Below are positions 18,802 through 28,989 of a DNA stretch of 64,000 nt, one piece after another (position 1 is the stretch's first letter; every line of letters starts with the position of its first letter). The notes beneath the pieces are model-generated. The model saw only the letters and a list, made by a program, of their open reading frames with translations, was not told the origin of the DNA and did no database searches. Location: positions 62,001 to 126,000 of the forward strand of contig CALALX010000028.1 of NCBI GenBank assembly GCA_937925635.1, given 5' to 3'. Origin of the DNA: an uncultured Caulobacter sp. Lineage in GTDB: Bacteria; Pseudomonadota; Alphaproteobacteria; Caulobacterales; Caulobacteraceae. Both the position numbers and the translations under genes were made by a program.

Positions 18802-20163
18802 TTACGGCTTGAGCGGCCTCGGCCCCCAGGGCGTGAACCAGATGAAGGCCGCCGTCACCGTGCCCATGGTCACCATGCCCAGCGCCACCAGCGCGAACAG
18901 CGCCCAAGACGGCGCGTTCACGGAGACCAGGATCAGGCCGCCGATGCCGACCACGGCCAGGCGCAGGGTTCCGGCCAGCAGCGGCCCGCCGATGCGGCCC
19001 GCGCCCTGGGCCGAGAAGTAGAGCGCCAGCGACAGGCCGAAGAAGGCGAACACCGGCCCGACGAAATGCAGATAGGTCGAGGCCGCCTTCCGCACGGCGG
19101 GCGCGTTGGTGAAGATCGACACCCACAGCTCCGGAAACAGGGCGAGCAGCAGGCCCAGACCGCCCAGCGCCGCGGCCGCGATCCCCCCCGCCGTCCAGGC
19201 CACCCTGCGCGCCCGCTCGACCTGGCCGGCGCCGATCGCCAGCCCGACCATCGGCAGCGACGCCACCCCCACGGAGAAGGCGATCGGAACCAGCAGGAAC
19301 TCCAGCCGCGAGCCGATGCCGTAGCCGGCCAGGACCTCGGTGCCGAACCGCGCCGCGATGGCGGTGATGACCAGGATGGTGGCCACGGTCTGGATCGGCG
19401 ACAGCATGGCCGGCAGCCCGACCTTGAGGATGTCGTCGAAGTGCTCGCGGCTGAGCGGGCCGCGCAGGCGCAGCTTCACCTTGGCCGTCGGCCGCCGCAG
19501 CAGCAGGAACAGCGCCAGCGCCACGGCCGAGGCCGACAGCGCCTGGCCCAGGCCCACCCCGACGATCCCGAGGCGCGGCGCCGGGCCCCAGCCGAAGCAG
19601 AGCGTCCCGCCGACGATCACCTGCAGCGCCGCCCCGCCCAGGAAGGCGGCCGAGGGCGAGACCATGTCGCCCGACCCGCGCAGGATCGAAGCCAGCATGT
19701 TCTGCAGCCAGATCGAGGCCGCGAACGAGAACACGATGGCCGAATAGAGCACCGCCTGGTGCAGCGTCTCGCCCTGGCCGCCCAGCAGCGTGAAAACGCC
19801 GCGGCCGAAGAGGGTCAGCAGCAGGGTGAAGAACAGGCCGAAGCCCAGGCCCAGGACCGCGCTGTGGCGCGCCAGCGCCTCGGCCCGCTCGGGCGAGCCG
19901 GCGCCCAGCGCCCGGCTGACGGCCGAGGAGACGCCCCCGCCCATGGCCCCGGCGCTCATCATCCCCATCAGCATGATCAGGGGCAGGACCAGCGCCGCCG
20001 CCGCCAGCGGCTCCGGCCCCAGCCGGCCGATGTAGGCGGTCTCGGCGATCGACACGGCGGTCGAGGCCAGCATGCCGAGCAGATTGGGCGCCGCCAGCCT
20101 CAGCAGCGTCGGCGCGACGGGCGCGACCAGCAGCGGGTGCGGTGACCCCGTCGTATCCGTCAT
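18802..20163 (-). CDS. MATE-family efflux transporter
   Basis: 453-residue integral membrane protein with about 12 hydrophobic segments in two homologous halves, the MATE layout. Recognisable pieces are NLLGMLASTAVSIAETAYIG near the start and GSRLEFLLVPIAFSVGVASL in the second half. MATE proteins export cationic compounds in exchange for Na+ or H+. It is the only minus-strand gene in the first 24 kb. An ACTATAGT palindrome lies about 35 bases upstream of the start. Confidence 0.92.
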   Translation of the reverse strand: MTDTTGSPHPLLVAPVAPTLLRLAAPNLLGMLASTAVSIAETAYIGRLGPEPLAAAALVLPLIMLMGMMSAGAMGGGVSSAVSRALGAGSPERAEALARHSAVLGLGFGLFFTLLLTLFGRGVFTLLGGQGETLHQAVLYSAIVFSFAASIWLQNMLASILRGSGDMVSPSAAFLGGAALQVIVGGTLCFGWGPAPRLGIVGVGLGQALSASAVALALFLLLRRPTAKVKLRLRGPLSREHFDDILKVGLPAMLSPIQTVATILVITAIAARFGTEVLAGYGIGSRLEFLLVPIAFSVGVASLPMVGLAIGAGQVERARRVAWTAGGIAAAALGGLGLLLALFPELWVSIFTNAPAVRKAASTYLHFVGPVFAFFGLSLALYFSAQGAGRIGGPLLAGTLRLAVVGIGGLILVSVNAPSWALFALVALGMVTMGTVTAAFIWFTPWGPRPLKP

Positions 20164-20234
20164 GCCCAGCTCCGCTCACCGTTCGTTTCGATTGACTACT
20201 ATAGTGGCGGGCGCGACACCGCCGCGCCAGTCCC

Positions 20235-20262
20235 GATGTAGGCGACAGAGTCGCCCTACATC
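20235..20262. promoter_or_regulatory. Inverted repeat upstream of rbfA
   Basis: GATGTAGGCGAC and GTCGCCCTACATC are complementary apart from one extra base, with a 3-base loop. It sits between the divergent MATE and rbfA genes, about 105 bases before rbfA. It could be an operator or leader hairpin. No U tract follows, so a terminator is unlikely. Confidence 0.5.
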
Positions 20263-20367
20263 GTCGACCTTGCGTCACTGGACATCCCCGCCCTTCGCGC
20301 CTAGAAGCGCGCCCTTCTTTTCCCGCCCGCCCGGGTTCGACCCCCGCGCCGGCCATCCGGTGACGCC

Positions 20368-20802
20368 ATGTCCAAGCATCAGAAGTCGCGGGGCCACGCC
20401 GCCCCGGCCGGCCCGACCCAGCGCCAGCTGCGCGCCGGCGAGCTGATCCGGCACGCCCTGGTCGAGGTCCTGCGCGAGGAGGAGTTCCAGGAACCGGCGC
20501 TGCACGGCGTGTCGGTGACCGTCTCCGAGGTGCGGATGAGCCCCGACCTCAAGCACGCGATCTGTTTTGTCGAGCCCCTCGGGGCGGGCGTCACCGGCCA
20601 GGAGACGGCCGAGATCATCAAGGCGCTCAACAAGGTCAGCAGGTTCCTGCGCGGGCGGCTGGGCCGGCACATCGACATGAAGTTCACGCCGGACCTGAAG
20701 TTCTTCCACGACGAGAGTTTCGACAACGCCGCCCGCATCGACCGGCTGTTCGACAATCCGGTGGTGCAGCGCGACCTGCACGCCGACGACGCGGAAGACT
20801 GA
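20368..20802 (+). CDS. rbfA: Ribosome-binding factor A
   Basis: 30S maturation factor of 144 residues with a type II KH-like fold. It has the VSVTVSEVRMSPDLKHAICFV core and the C-terminal RHIDMKFTPDLKFFHDESFD signature. It begins the rbfA-truB-rpsO-pnp set, normally contiguous with infB. Here infB and rbfA are split by about 4 kb holding five other genes. Confidence 0.95.
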   Translation: MSKHQKSRGHAAPAGPTQRQLRAGELIRHALVEVLREEEFQEPALHGVSVTVSEVRMSPDLKHAICFVEPLGAGVTGQETAEIIKALNKVSRFLRGRLGRHIDMKFTPDLKFFHDESFDNAARIDRLFDNPVVQRDLHADDAED

Positions 20803-20804
20803 GC

Positions 20805-21737
20805 ATGGCGCGTCGCAAGAAGGGCGATCCGGTCTCGGGCTGGGTCTGCCTCGACAAGCCCTACGACTTCGGCTCGACCCAGGCCGTCGGCCGGGTTCGC
20901 TGGATGTTCAACGCCCAGAAGGCCGGTCACGCCGGCACCCTCGATCCGCTGGCGACCGGCGTGCTGCCGATCGCGCTGGGCGAGGCGACCAAGACCGTCC
21001 CCTTCATGATGGACGCCGACAAGGCCTATCGCTTCACCATCGAATGGGGCCGCAGCACCGCCACGCTCGACCGAGAGGGCGAGACCGTCGCCACCTCCGA
21101 CGTCCGCCCGACCCGCGAACAGGTCGAGGCCGCCCTGCCCGCCTTCGTCGGCGAGATCGAGCAGGTCCCGCCCGCCTACTCGGCCATCAAGGTCGACGGC
21201 GAACGCGCCTATGATCTGGCCCGGGCCGGCGAGACGGTAGAGCTGGCCTCCCGCAAGGTGGTGGTTCACGACGCCCGGGTCAGCGCCGTTCCCGACGCCG
21301 ATCACATCGAGATCGAGATCGAGTGCGGCAAGGGCACCTATGTTCGCTCGATCGTCCGTGACCTGGCGGCCGCCCTCGGGGCCGAGGCGCATGTCAGCGC
21401 CCTGCGCCGGACCCGCGTCGGACCGTTCGGGGAAGAACGTGCGATTTCTCTGGAAAATCTGGAAGATATGAGCCATAAGGCCGCGCTTCCGGAGGTACTG
21501 CTCCCGGTCGAGACCGCACTGGACGACATCCCGGTGCTGGCCGTGACCGCGGAGGACGCCTTCCGGCTGGCGCAGGGACGACCCATCGTTCTCGTTCCCC
21601 GACAGGTCGAACAGCTCAAGACCCGCCTCGTCGGCGGTTCGCGGCTCGTTTCGGCGATGGAGGGGTCGAGGCTGGTGGCCCTCGCCGAGATGCGCGCGGG
21701 AAAGCTCAATCCCGTCCGGGTCTTTCTTCAAGCCTGA
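20805..21737 (+). CDS. truB: tRNA pseudouridine(55) synthase
   Basis: Forms pseudouridine 55 in the T-loop of tRNAs. The 310-residue protein has the catalytic aspartate in GHAGTLDPLATGVLPIALG, the YRFTIEWGRSTATLDREG motif, and the CGKGTYVRSIVRDLAAAL segment. A C-terminal PUA-like part follows. It starts 2 bases after rbfA. Confidence 0.97.
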   Translation: MARRKKGDPVSGWVCLDKPYDFGSTQAVGRVRWMFNAQKAGHAGTLDPLATGVLPIALGEATKTVPFMMDADKAYRFTIEWGRSTATLDREGETVATSDVRPTREQVEAALPAFVGEIEQVPPAYSAIKVDGERAYDLARAGETVELASRKVVVHDARVSAVPDADHIEIEIECGKGTYVRSIVRDLAAALGAEAHVSALRRTRVGPFGEERAISLENLEDMSHKAALPEVLLPVETALDDIPVLAVTAEDAFRLAQGRPIVLVPRQVEQLKTRLVGGSRLVSAMEGSRLVALAEMRAGKLNPVRVFLQA

Positions 21738-21751
21738 GCGGAGACCACACG

Positions 21752-22021
21752 ATGTCGATCACTCTCGAGCGCAAAGCCGCGCTCATCGCTGAACATGGCC
21801 GTACGCCGGGCGACACCGGCAGCGCCGAAGTCCAGGTCGCGATCCTCTCCGAGCGCATCGCCAACCTGACCGAGCACTTCAAGTCGCACAAGAAGGACAA
21901 CCACAGCCGTCGTGGCCTTCTGCTCATGGTTTCGCAGCGTCGTTCGCTGCTGGACCACCTGAAGAAGTCCGACGCCGCGCGCTACCAGGCTCTCATCGAG
22001 AAGCTGGGCCTGCGCCGCTAG
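21752..22021 (+). CDS. rpsO: 30S ribosomal protein S15
   Basis: 89 residues, the standard S15 length, with the TGSAEVQVAILSERIANLTEH and HSRRGLLLMVSQRRSLLDHL helices that bind 16S rRNA. It lies between truB and pnp as in most proteobacteria. Confidence 0.98.
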   Translation: MSITLERKAALIAEHGRTPGDTGSAEVQVAILSERIANLTEHFKSHKKDNHSRRGLLLMVSQRRSLLDHLKKSDAARYQALIEKLGLRR

Positions 22022-22034
22022 GACCTGACCTTTC

Positions 22035-22060
22035 GGGGCGAGGCTTTCGGGTCTCGCCCC
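22035..22060 (+). other. rpsO-pnp intercistronic hairpin
   Basis: GGGGCGAG (22035-22042) pairs with CTCGCCCC (22053-22060), 13 bases after the rpsO stop, without a downstream U tract. Hairpins here in other proteobacteria are RNase III/E processing sites or partial terminators. About 185 bases of leader follow before pnp. Confidence 0.55.
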
Positions 22061-22246
22061 GCTGCTATTCGCCGCCCGTTCCTCCAGGCTCTGGAACGCG
22101 CGACGGGGGAGCCAACGCGCTCCTCGACGTACGAACGAGGGTTCAACGAGATCCTCAGCGGGCCTGACATCTGGAGAGGATTTCGGAAACGACACCTGTC
22201 CGCCCCCACGGGAATCCGCCCGAGGGACACGAGAGAAAGAACCTCA

Positions 22247-24397
<2,151 letters not shown>

Positions 24398-24426
24398 GTC
24401 GGACCGGCTTCGGCTGAGTTGAGAGA

Positions 24427-24460
24427 GGCCGCCCCCGAAAGGGGGCGGCCTTTTTCGTTT
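24427..24460 (+). terminator. Terminator of pnp
   Basis: GGCCGCCCCC pairs perfectly with GGGGGCGGCC around a GAAA tetraloop, followed by TTTTTCGTTT. Confidence 0.92.
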
Positions 24461-24467
24461 GAAAGCT

Positions 24468-24504
24468 GTAGCGGACACGCGAGCGGCGCTCGCGTGTCCG
24501 CTAC
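24468..24504. repeat. 17-bp perfect inverted repeat
   Basis: Arms GTAGCGGACACGCGAGC (24468-24484) and its exact complement (24488-24504) are separated by GGC. It lies between the pnp terminator and the end of the convergent DUF3892 gene. No U tract follows on either strand. Confidence 0.85.
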
Positions 24505-24507
24505 GCC

Positions 24508-24768
24508 TCAGCAATCGGGCAGATCGTCGAGGTTGTTCTTGGTCGATCCATCCCGCTGGGTGCGGAGATACTTTCCGGTCGCGCCATTCACGACCCGGAT
24601 CTCGGTCCGCCCATCAGTCCACGGGACATGATAGGTGTGGATGCCGTTCTCGATGTCGTAGATGGCATCGGCCTTCGACCGAGGGGACCACGTCGCTCCG
24701 CTGTTGCAGAGCCTAGTGATGTCACCATCGCTGTCTTTGCCGGTCTTCAGTACTGCGCGATCCGCCAT
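24508..24768 (-). CDS. DUF3892 domain-containing protein
   Basis: Small 86-residue protein. ITRLCNSGATWSPRSKADAI and the C-terminal GKYLRTQRDGSTKNNLDDLP are the hallmark segments of DUF3892. Function is unknown. The ATG at 24768 has AAAGGA upstream. Composition is less GC-extreme than the neighbours, and it sits among repeats, so it may be an acquired gene. Confidence 0.8.
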   Translation of the reverse strand: MADRAVLKTGKDSDGDITRLCNSGATWSPRSKADAIYDIENGIHTYHVPWTDGRTEIRVVNGATGKYLRTQRDGSTKNNLDDLPDC

Positions 24769-24801
24769 GGCAGATCCTTTCTCAGGATGTGCCGCGAGCC
24801 A

Positions 24802-24830
24802 TTGACCTCTTGTGCGCCAGGGATTCTACT
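24802..24830 (+). promoter_or_regulatory. Promoter of the putative small RNA
   Basis: TTGACC (24802-24807) and TCTACT (24825-24830) are separated by 17 bases. Predicted transcription starts near 24837. No coding sequence follows before the terminator at 24881-24918. Confidence 0.5.
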
Positions 24831-24836
24831 CGACTG

Positions 24837-24918
24837 GCCTGATAGGGCACTCGAGGCCGCCTCACGGCGGTTTCAACGAAGCCTGTGGTGTTGGAAGCAC
24901 CGCAGGCTTTTTTGTTTT
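24837..24918 (+). ncRNA. Candidate small RNA ending in an intrinsic terminator
   Basis: About 80 nucleotides between a good promoter and a strong terminator. The terminator stem GCCTGTGGTG/CACCGCAGGC (24881-24890 with 24898-24907, one U-G pair) has loop TTGGAAG and is followed by TTTTTTGTTTT. A smaller hairpin, CCGCCTCACGGCGG, lies at about 24857-24870. No open reading frame of note lies inside. Family not recognised. Confidence 0.5.
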
Positions 24919-25039
24919 CTGCCGATTCGCCCGACGAGTCCCACGGCAAATCTGCTGCCTAGGGTAGGGTATCGCCCTGTATTTCCATGCGAATTCAGTT
25001 CGCACACTGCTCCCCAAACCCCATGCCGAGATGATGGCC

Positions 25040-25122
25040 GGGCGTTCCGGGTTGCTCAAGGGTGGCCCTGCGGGCCATCGCCTCCGGCGACGCGAAGCGC
25101 CCTTGACCAGCCCGGAGCGTCC
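25040..25122. repeat. Large imperfect palindromic repeat
   Basis: 23-bp arms (25040-25062 and 25100-25122) match with four differences. They share TCCGGG and TCAAGGG in the left arm, with CCCTTGA and CCCGGA in the right arm. Inside lie two small hairpins, GGCCCTGCGGGCC and TCGCCTCCGGCGA. The structure is three-branched and non-coding. It probably belongs to a dispersed family. Confidence 0.75.
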
Positions 25123-25146
25123 GGCACGCTGGCCTACATGGGTTTT

Positions 25147-25178
25147 GTCGACCACGCTCCCTGAAGAGCGCGGTCGAC
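25147..25178. repeat. Inverted repeat GTCGACC(A)CGCTC / GAGCG(C)GGTCGAC
   Basis: 13-base arms with one mismatch around CCTGAA, directly preceding the REP-like unit at 25189. Non-coding. Confidence 0.7.
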
Positions 25179-25188
25179 AGTCCTCAAT

Positions 25189-25236
25189 CCTCCCCCTTCT
25201 GGGGGAGGAGGACCATGCGAAGCATGGTGGAGAGGG
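25189..25236. repeat. REP-like palindromic unit, first of an inverted pair
   Basis: Two consecutive hairpins: CCTCCCCC/GGGGGAGG around TTCT, then ACCATGC/GCATGGT around GAA, ending in GGAGAGGG. The unit at 25311-25364 has the same design in the opposite orientation, so together they form a BIME-like pair. No transposase lies nearby. Confidence 0.8.
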
Positions 25237-25310
25237 AAACACCGCCGCCGAAGAGCCTGGCGAGGTCTCGATGAAGCCGACCACCGCGCCTTACCGTCAA
25301 ACCGCCGCGC

Positions 25311-25364
25311 CTCCCGCTCCACCACCCTCCGGGTGGTCCCCCTCTCCCAAGAGGGAGAGGATCG
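25311..25364. repeat. REP-like palindromic unit, second of an inverted pair
   Basis: Reads CTCCACCACCC / GGGTGGTCCC, then CCTCTCCC/GGGAGAGG around AAGA, the reverse-oriented relative of 25189-25236 with changed hairpin tips. The 24769-25418 gap (650 bases) otherwise holds the candidate small RNA and the two palindromes above, with no convincing gene. Confidence 0.78.
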
Positions 25365-25418
25365 CCTCTGGATGAATCCCTTTCGCCCCCCGCGCGTTTC
25401 ACCGCTGGGAGGATCGTC

Positions 25419-25637
25419 ATGGCCCTGCACCCCTACGTCGTCCACGTGGCCGGCGACGTCCGCCACACGCACCGCGTCGAGGGCGCCTCCTTCGAGGACG
25501 CGGCCATGGCCTTCGTCGAGACCTGGGCGCCCGACGCCGCCGGCGACCTGGAGGTCATCGTCGAGGACACGGGCAGCGGTCGCCGCTGCTGCTACCGCAT
25601 CGACCTCGGCAGCGGCGAGGCCGAGCCCTGCGCCTGA
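25419..25637 (+). CDS. Small conserved-looking hypothetical protein
   Basis: 72 residues: YVVHVAGDVRHTHRVEG, then a helix SFEDAAMAFVETW, then DLEVIVEDTGSGRRCCYRIDL. The order suggests a small alpha/beta fold. It resembles short DUF5961-type proteins of Caulobacterales, but I am not sure of that family. GGAGGATCGTC upstream of the ATG is a good ribosome binding site. Confidence 0.65.
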   Translation: MALHPYVVHVAGDVRHTHRVEGASFEDAAMAFVETWAPDAAGDLEVIVEDTGSGRRCCYRIDLGSGEAEPCA

Positions 25638-25639
25638 CC

Positions 25640-25738
25640 GGGGACTGCTTCCGTCGATAGACGGTAGCTGTCCCCGACCCTTCGAAGCGTCGGGGACAGG
25701 AAACAACGTTCCCTGCGGGGACGCCGTATCCAGTCCCC
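25640..25738. repeat. Paired-hairpin repeat, GGGGACA/TGTCCCC family, copy 4
   Basis: Hairpin 1 (25640-25675) runs GGGGACTGCTTCCGTC, GATA, GACGGTAGCTGTCCCC. The linker contains CTTCGAAGC. The second half (25692-25738) starts GGGGACAGGAAAC and ends with GGGGAC...GTCCCC. It begins 3 bases after the small hypothetical gene. Confidence 0.8.
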
Positions 25739-25830
25739 CTGACAATCCGCCGCGCTTCCGCCCCATCGAAGTAAACGCCCCTTAACCCTCTGCCGCCCAA
25801 ATAGACCCTTCAGAAGGATTGGGGGCGCGA

Positions 25831-28233
25831 ATGGCGCGGGCGGCGCGGCGGACCGGGCTGGACATGGCGATGGAGCTGGCGGCCTGGGCCTGGAGCCAGC
25901 CGTTCAGCGCGCGCCTGCGCGGCGGCGTGGTCGCCGCCTCGGGCGTGGCCCTGATCGCCGCCTTCGCCACCTGGAACTCGGCCGACCCGAGCCTGAACGT
26001 CGCCTCGGCCCTGCCGGCCACCAACATCCTGCGCGGACCCGGCGCCGTCGTCGCCGACATCTGCGTACAGTCGCTCGGGCTGACCGCCTGGGGCCTGGCC
26101 CTGCTGATGGTGGTGTTCGGGGTGAGCCGCGCCGTCGACCATGATCCCGACGCCCATCGCGCCTCCACCCGGCTGAGGGCGCTGGTCGGCGTCCTGGCCG
26201 TGCTGGCCCTCGCCGGCGCCGTGGCCGCGCCGAGCCCGCCGAAGACCTGGGCCCTGGCCCGGGGCCTGGGCGGCTTCTGGGGCGACGCCCTGCTGGGCGG
26301 CGTTGCCGGCGTCATCGACTTCGCCCGCATTCCCGGCGCCGAGATCATCGCCGCCCTGATCCTGCTGGTCGCGGGCGGATTCGCCGCCGCCTGGGCGCTG
26401 GGCGTCAGCCGCGCCGGCATGGCCCGGGCCGCCGAGGAGGCCCTGGAAACCCTGTTGGCCCGTCGGCCGCAACCGGCGGCCGATGAGCCGGAGCCGGCGC
26501 CCAAGGCCGCGCCCGCCCGTCGCCGGGCCGAGAAGGCCGCGGCCCAGCCCCGACCGATGCGGTTCGCCGATGATTCCGCTCCGGCCGTAGACGATGAGGT
26601 CGACCAGGAGCCGCCCGCCGCCCGGGGCCGCGCGCCGGCCATCCGCGCGCCCAAGCCGGCGCCCAAGGACAGCGGCCGCGAGGTGCGCGAGCGCCAGAAG
26701 AGCTTCGACTTCGAAGGCCCGAGCGGCGGCTTCATGCTTCCGGAGCTGGCCATGCTGGCCAAGCCCAAGCCCCGTGTCGGCGGTTTCGACGAGGAAGCCT
26801 TGCGCCAGAACGCCCGCCTGCTGGAAAGCGTGCTGGCGGAGTTCGGCATCCGCGGGAACATCGACCAGATCCGGCCGGGTCCGGTCGTCACCCTCTACGA
26901 GCTGGTTCCCGCGCCCGGCGTGAAGCACGCCCGCGTCGTGGCGCTGGCCGACGACATCAGCCGCTCGATGGGCGTCGCCGCCTGCCGCGTCTCGGTGGTC
27001 CAGGGCCGCAACGCCATCGCGCTGGAACTGCCCAACGCCAAGCGCGAGACGGTCTATCTGCGCGACCTGCTGGCCAGCGCCGACTACGAGAAGAACAGCC
27101 AGGTGCTGCCGATGGCGCTGGGCGAGACGATCGGCGGCGAGCCCTATATCGCCGACCTGGCCAAGATGCCCCACCTGCTGATCGCCGGGACCACCGGCTC
27201 GGGCAAGTCGGTCGGCGTCAACGCCATGATCCTGTCGATCCTCTACCGCCTGCCGCCGGAGCAGTGCCGGTTCATCATGATCGACCCGAAGATGCTCGAA
27301 CTGAGCGTCTACGACGGCATCCCGCACCTGCTGGCGCCGGTCGTGACCGACTCCAAGAAGGCCATCGTCGCCCTGAAGTGGACGGTGCGCGAGATGGAGG
27401 ACCGCTATCGCCGCATGGCCAAGATCGGCGTGCGCGGCATCGCGGCCTACAACGAGCGCGCCCGCGAGGCGCAGGAGAAGGGCGAGCACTTCGAGCGAAC
27501 CGTGCAAACGGGGTTCGACGAGAATGGCCGCGCGATCTACGAGAGCGAGAAGATCCGGCCCGACCCGATGCCCTATCTGGTCGTCGTGATCGACGAGGTC
27601 GCCGACCTGATGATGGTGGCCGGCAAGGACATCGAGGGCGCCGTGCAGCGCCTGGCCCAGATGGCCCGCGCCGCCGGCATTCACCTGATCATGGCCACCC
27701 AGCGTCCGTCGGTCGACGTCATCACCGGCACCATCAAGGCTAACTTCCCGACCCGGATCAGCTTCCAGGTCACCTCGCGCATCGACAGTCGCACCATCCT
27801 GGGCGAGCAGGGCGCCGAGCAGCTGCTGGGCCAGGGCGACATGCTCTACATGGCCGGCGGCTCCGGCGGCCGGCTGACGCGCCTGCATGGCCCGTTCGTG
27901 GCCGACGAGGAGGTGGCGGCGGTGGCCCGCTTCCTGCGCGACCAGGGCCAGCCGCAATACCTCGACGAGGTCACCGCCGGCGGCGAAGAGGACGAGGGCG
28001 ATGGCGGCGGCTATGGCTCGGGCGACGGCGGCGGCGACGAGAACAGCCTCTATGACCGCGCGGTCGCCGTGGTCACCCGCGACGGCAAGGCCTCGACCAG
28101 CTACATCCAGCGCCGGTTGCAGATCGGCTACAACCGCGCGGCCTCGCTGATTGAACGGATGGAGCAGGAAGGCGTTGTCAGTCCGGCCAACCACGCCGGC
28201 AAGCGCGAGATCCTGGCGCCGCCGCCGCCTTGA
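25831..28233 (+). CDS. ftsK: DNA translocase FtsK
   Basis: Septal DNA pump that clears chromosome termini and activates dif recombination. About four N-terminal membrane segments (first 180 residues) precede a short Pro/Ala linker. The motor domain has Walker A GTTGSGKSVGVN and Walker B VVVIDEVADLMMV. A C-terminal gamma winged helix (STSYIQRRLQIGYNRAASL) reads KOPS sites. I prefer ATG 25831, about 12 bases after AGAAGGA. TTG 25819 touches that site and is too close. Confidence 0.96.
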   Translation: MARAARRTGLDMAMELAAWAWSQPFSARLRGGVVAASGVALIAAFATWNSADPSLNVASALPATNILRGPGAVVADICVQSLGLTAWGLALLMVVFGVSRAVDHDPDAHRASTRLRALVGVLAVLALAGAVAAPSPPKTWALARGLGGFWGDALLGGVAGVIDFARIPGAEIIAALILLVAGGFAAAWALGVSRAGMARAAEEALETLLARRPQPAADEPEPAPKAAPARRRAEKAAAQPRPMRFADDSAPAVDDEVDQEPPAARGRAPAIRAPKPAPKDSGREVRERQKSFDFEGPSGGFMLPELAMLAKPKPRVGGFDEEALRQNARLLESVLAEFGIRGNIDQIRPGPVVTLYELVPAPGVKHARVVALADDISRSMGVAACRVSVVQGRNAIALELPNAKRETVYLRDLLASADYEKNSQVLPMALGETIGGEPYIADLAKMPHLLIAGTTGSGKSVGVNAMILSILYRLPPEQCRFIMIDPKMLELSVYDGIPHLLAPVVTDSKKAIVALKWTVREMEDRYRRMAKIGVRGIAAYNERAREAQEKGEHFERTVQTGFDENGRAIYESEKIRPDPMPYLVVVIDEVADLMMVAGKDIEGAVQRLAQMARAAGIHLIMATQRPSVDVITGTIKANFPTRISFQVTSRIDSRTILGEQGAEQLLGQGDMLYMAGGSGGRLTRLHGPFVADEEVAAVARFLRDQGQPQYLDEVTAGGEEDEGDGGGYGSGDGGGDENSLYDRAVAVVTRDGKASTSYIQRRLQIGYNRAASLIERMEQEGVVSPANHAGKREILAPPPP

Positions 28234-28283
28234 GGCCGCGATCGGTCAAGAAATCGCCGTCCGGCCCTGCTAGACGGGTTCTC

Positions 28284-28904
28284 ATGGACACGACACGACG
28301 CGCCCTCCTCGCCGCCGGACCGGCCCTGCTGCTGGCCCCCGGCCTCGCCCACGCCGCGCTGGCCCCCGCCGATCAGGCCCTGGTCGACAAGGCGACCGCC
28401 TATCTGCAGGGCCTGCAGTCGGCGCGCGGCAAGTTCGTGCAGACCGACGCGCGCGGCAGCCAGACGACCGGCCAGCTCTATCTGCAGCGTCCGGGCAAGG
28501 CGCGGTTCGAGTATGAGGCGCCCTCCAGCCTGCTGGTGGTCTCCGACGGCCGCGTGGTGTCGGTGGCCGACAAGCGGCTGAAGACCGTGAACCGCTATTT
28601 CCTGAGCCAGACGCCGCTGAAGCTGTTCCTCGCCGACGAGATTCGGCTGGACCGCGGGGTGCACATCGCCGGCGTGAAGCGGCTCAACGACGGCTTCGAG
28701 ATCACCGCCCAGGACCGGGCCGGCAAGACCAAGGGCCAGATCATCATGACCTTCGCCGACAGCCCGATGCAGCTGCTCGGCTGGACGGTGACCGACGCCC
28801 GCAACGCCCCGACGCGGGTTCGACTGACCAGCCTGGTCCGCGCGTCGGGCCTGGATCCGGACCTGTTCAAGGCGCCCTTCCCGACCCCGCCGCGCGGGCG
28901 CTGA
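28284..28904 (+). CDS. lolA: Outer-membrane lipoprotein carrier protein LolA
   Basis: Periplasmic chaperone that carries lipoproteins from LolCDE to the outer membrane. The signal peptide is cleaved around APGLAHA/A. The mature part has the LolA pattern (ARGKFVQTDARGSQTTGQLYLQ, FEYEAP, NDGFEITAQDR). Start ATG 28284 gives 206 residues with a proper signal peptide. The 18-residue upstream extension to 28230 is not needed. It follows ftsK, a conserved pairing. Confidence 0.92.
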   Translation: MDTTRRALLAAGPALLLAPGLAHAALAPADQALVDKATAYLQGLQSARGKFVQTDARGSQTTGQLYLQRPGKARFEYEAPSSLLVVSDGRVVSVADKRLKTVNRYFLSQTPLKLFLADEIRLDRGVHIAGVKRLNDGFEITAQDRAGKTKGQIIMTFADSPMQLLGWTVTDARNAPTRVRLTSLVRASGLDPDLFKAPFPTPPRGR

Positions 28905-28959
28905 GCGACTCGCCAATTTGTGACACAATCGCAACAGGCAAATACCTCGATCGAGCCCA

Positions 28960-28989
28960 TTGACGTTTATGGCCTCTCGTTGCAATAAT
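28960..28989 (+). promoter_or_regulatory. Strong promoter between lolA and xthA
   Basis: TTGACG (28960-28965) and AATAAT (28984-28989) are 18 bases apart. Predicted start near 28996, upstream of the structured region ending at the terminator at 29115. Confidence 0.55.

Noticed and set aside
20193..20200. ACTATAGT upstream of the MATE gene as an operator related to the toxin-antitoxin palindrome
   Set aside because: The shared core is only 8 bases and the flanks differ. Chance similarity is more likely.
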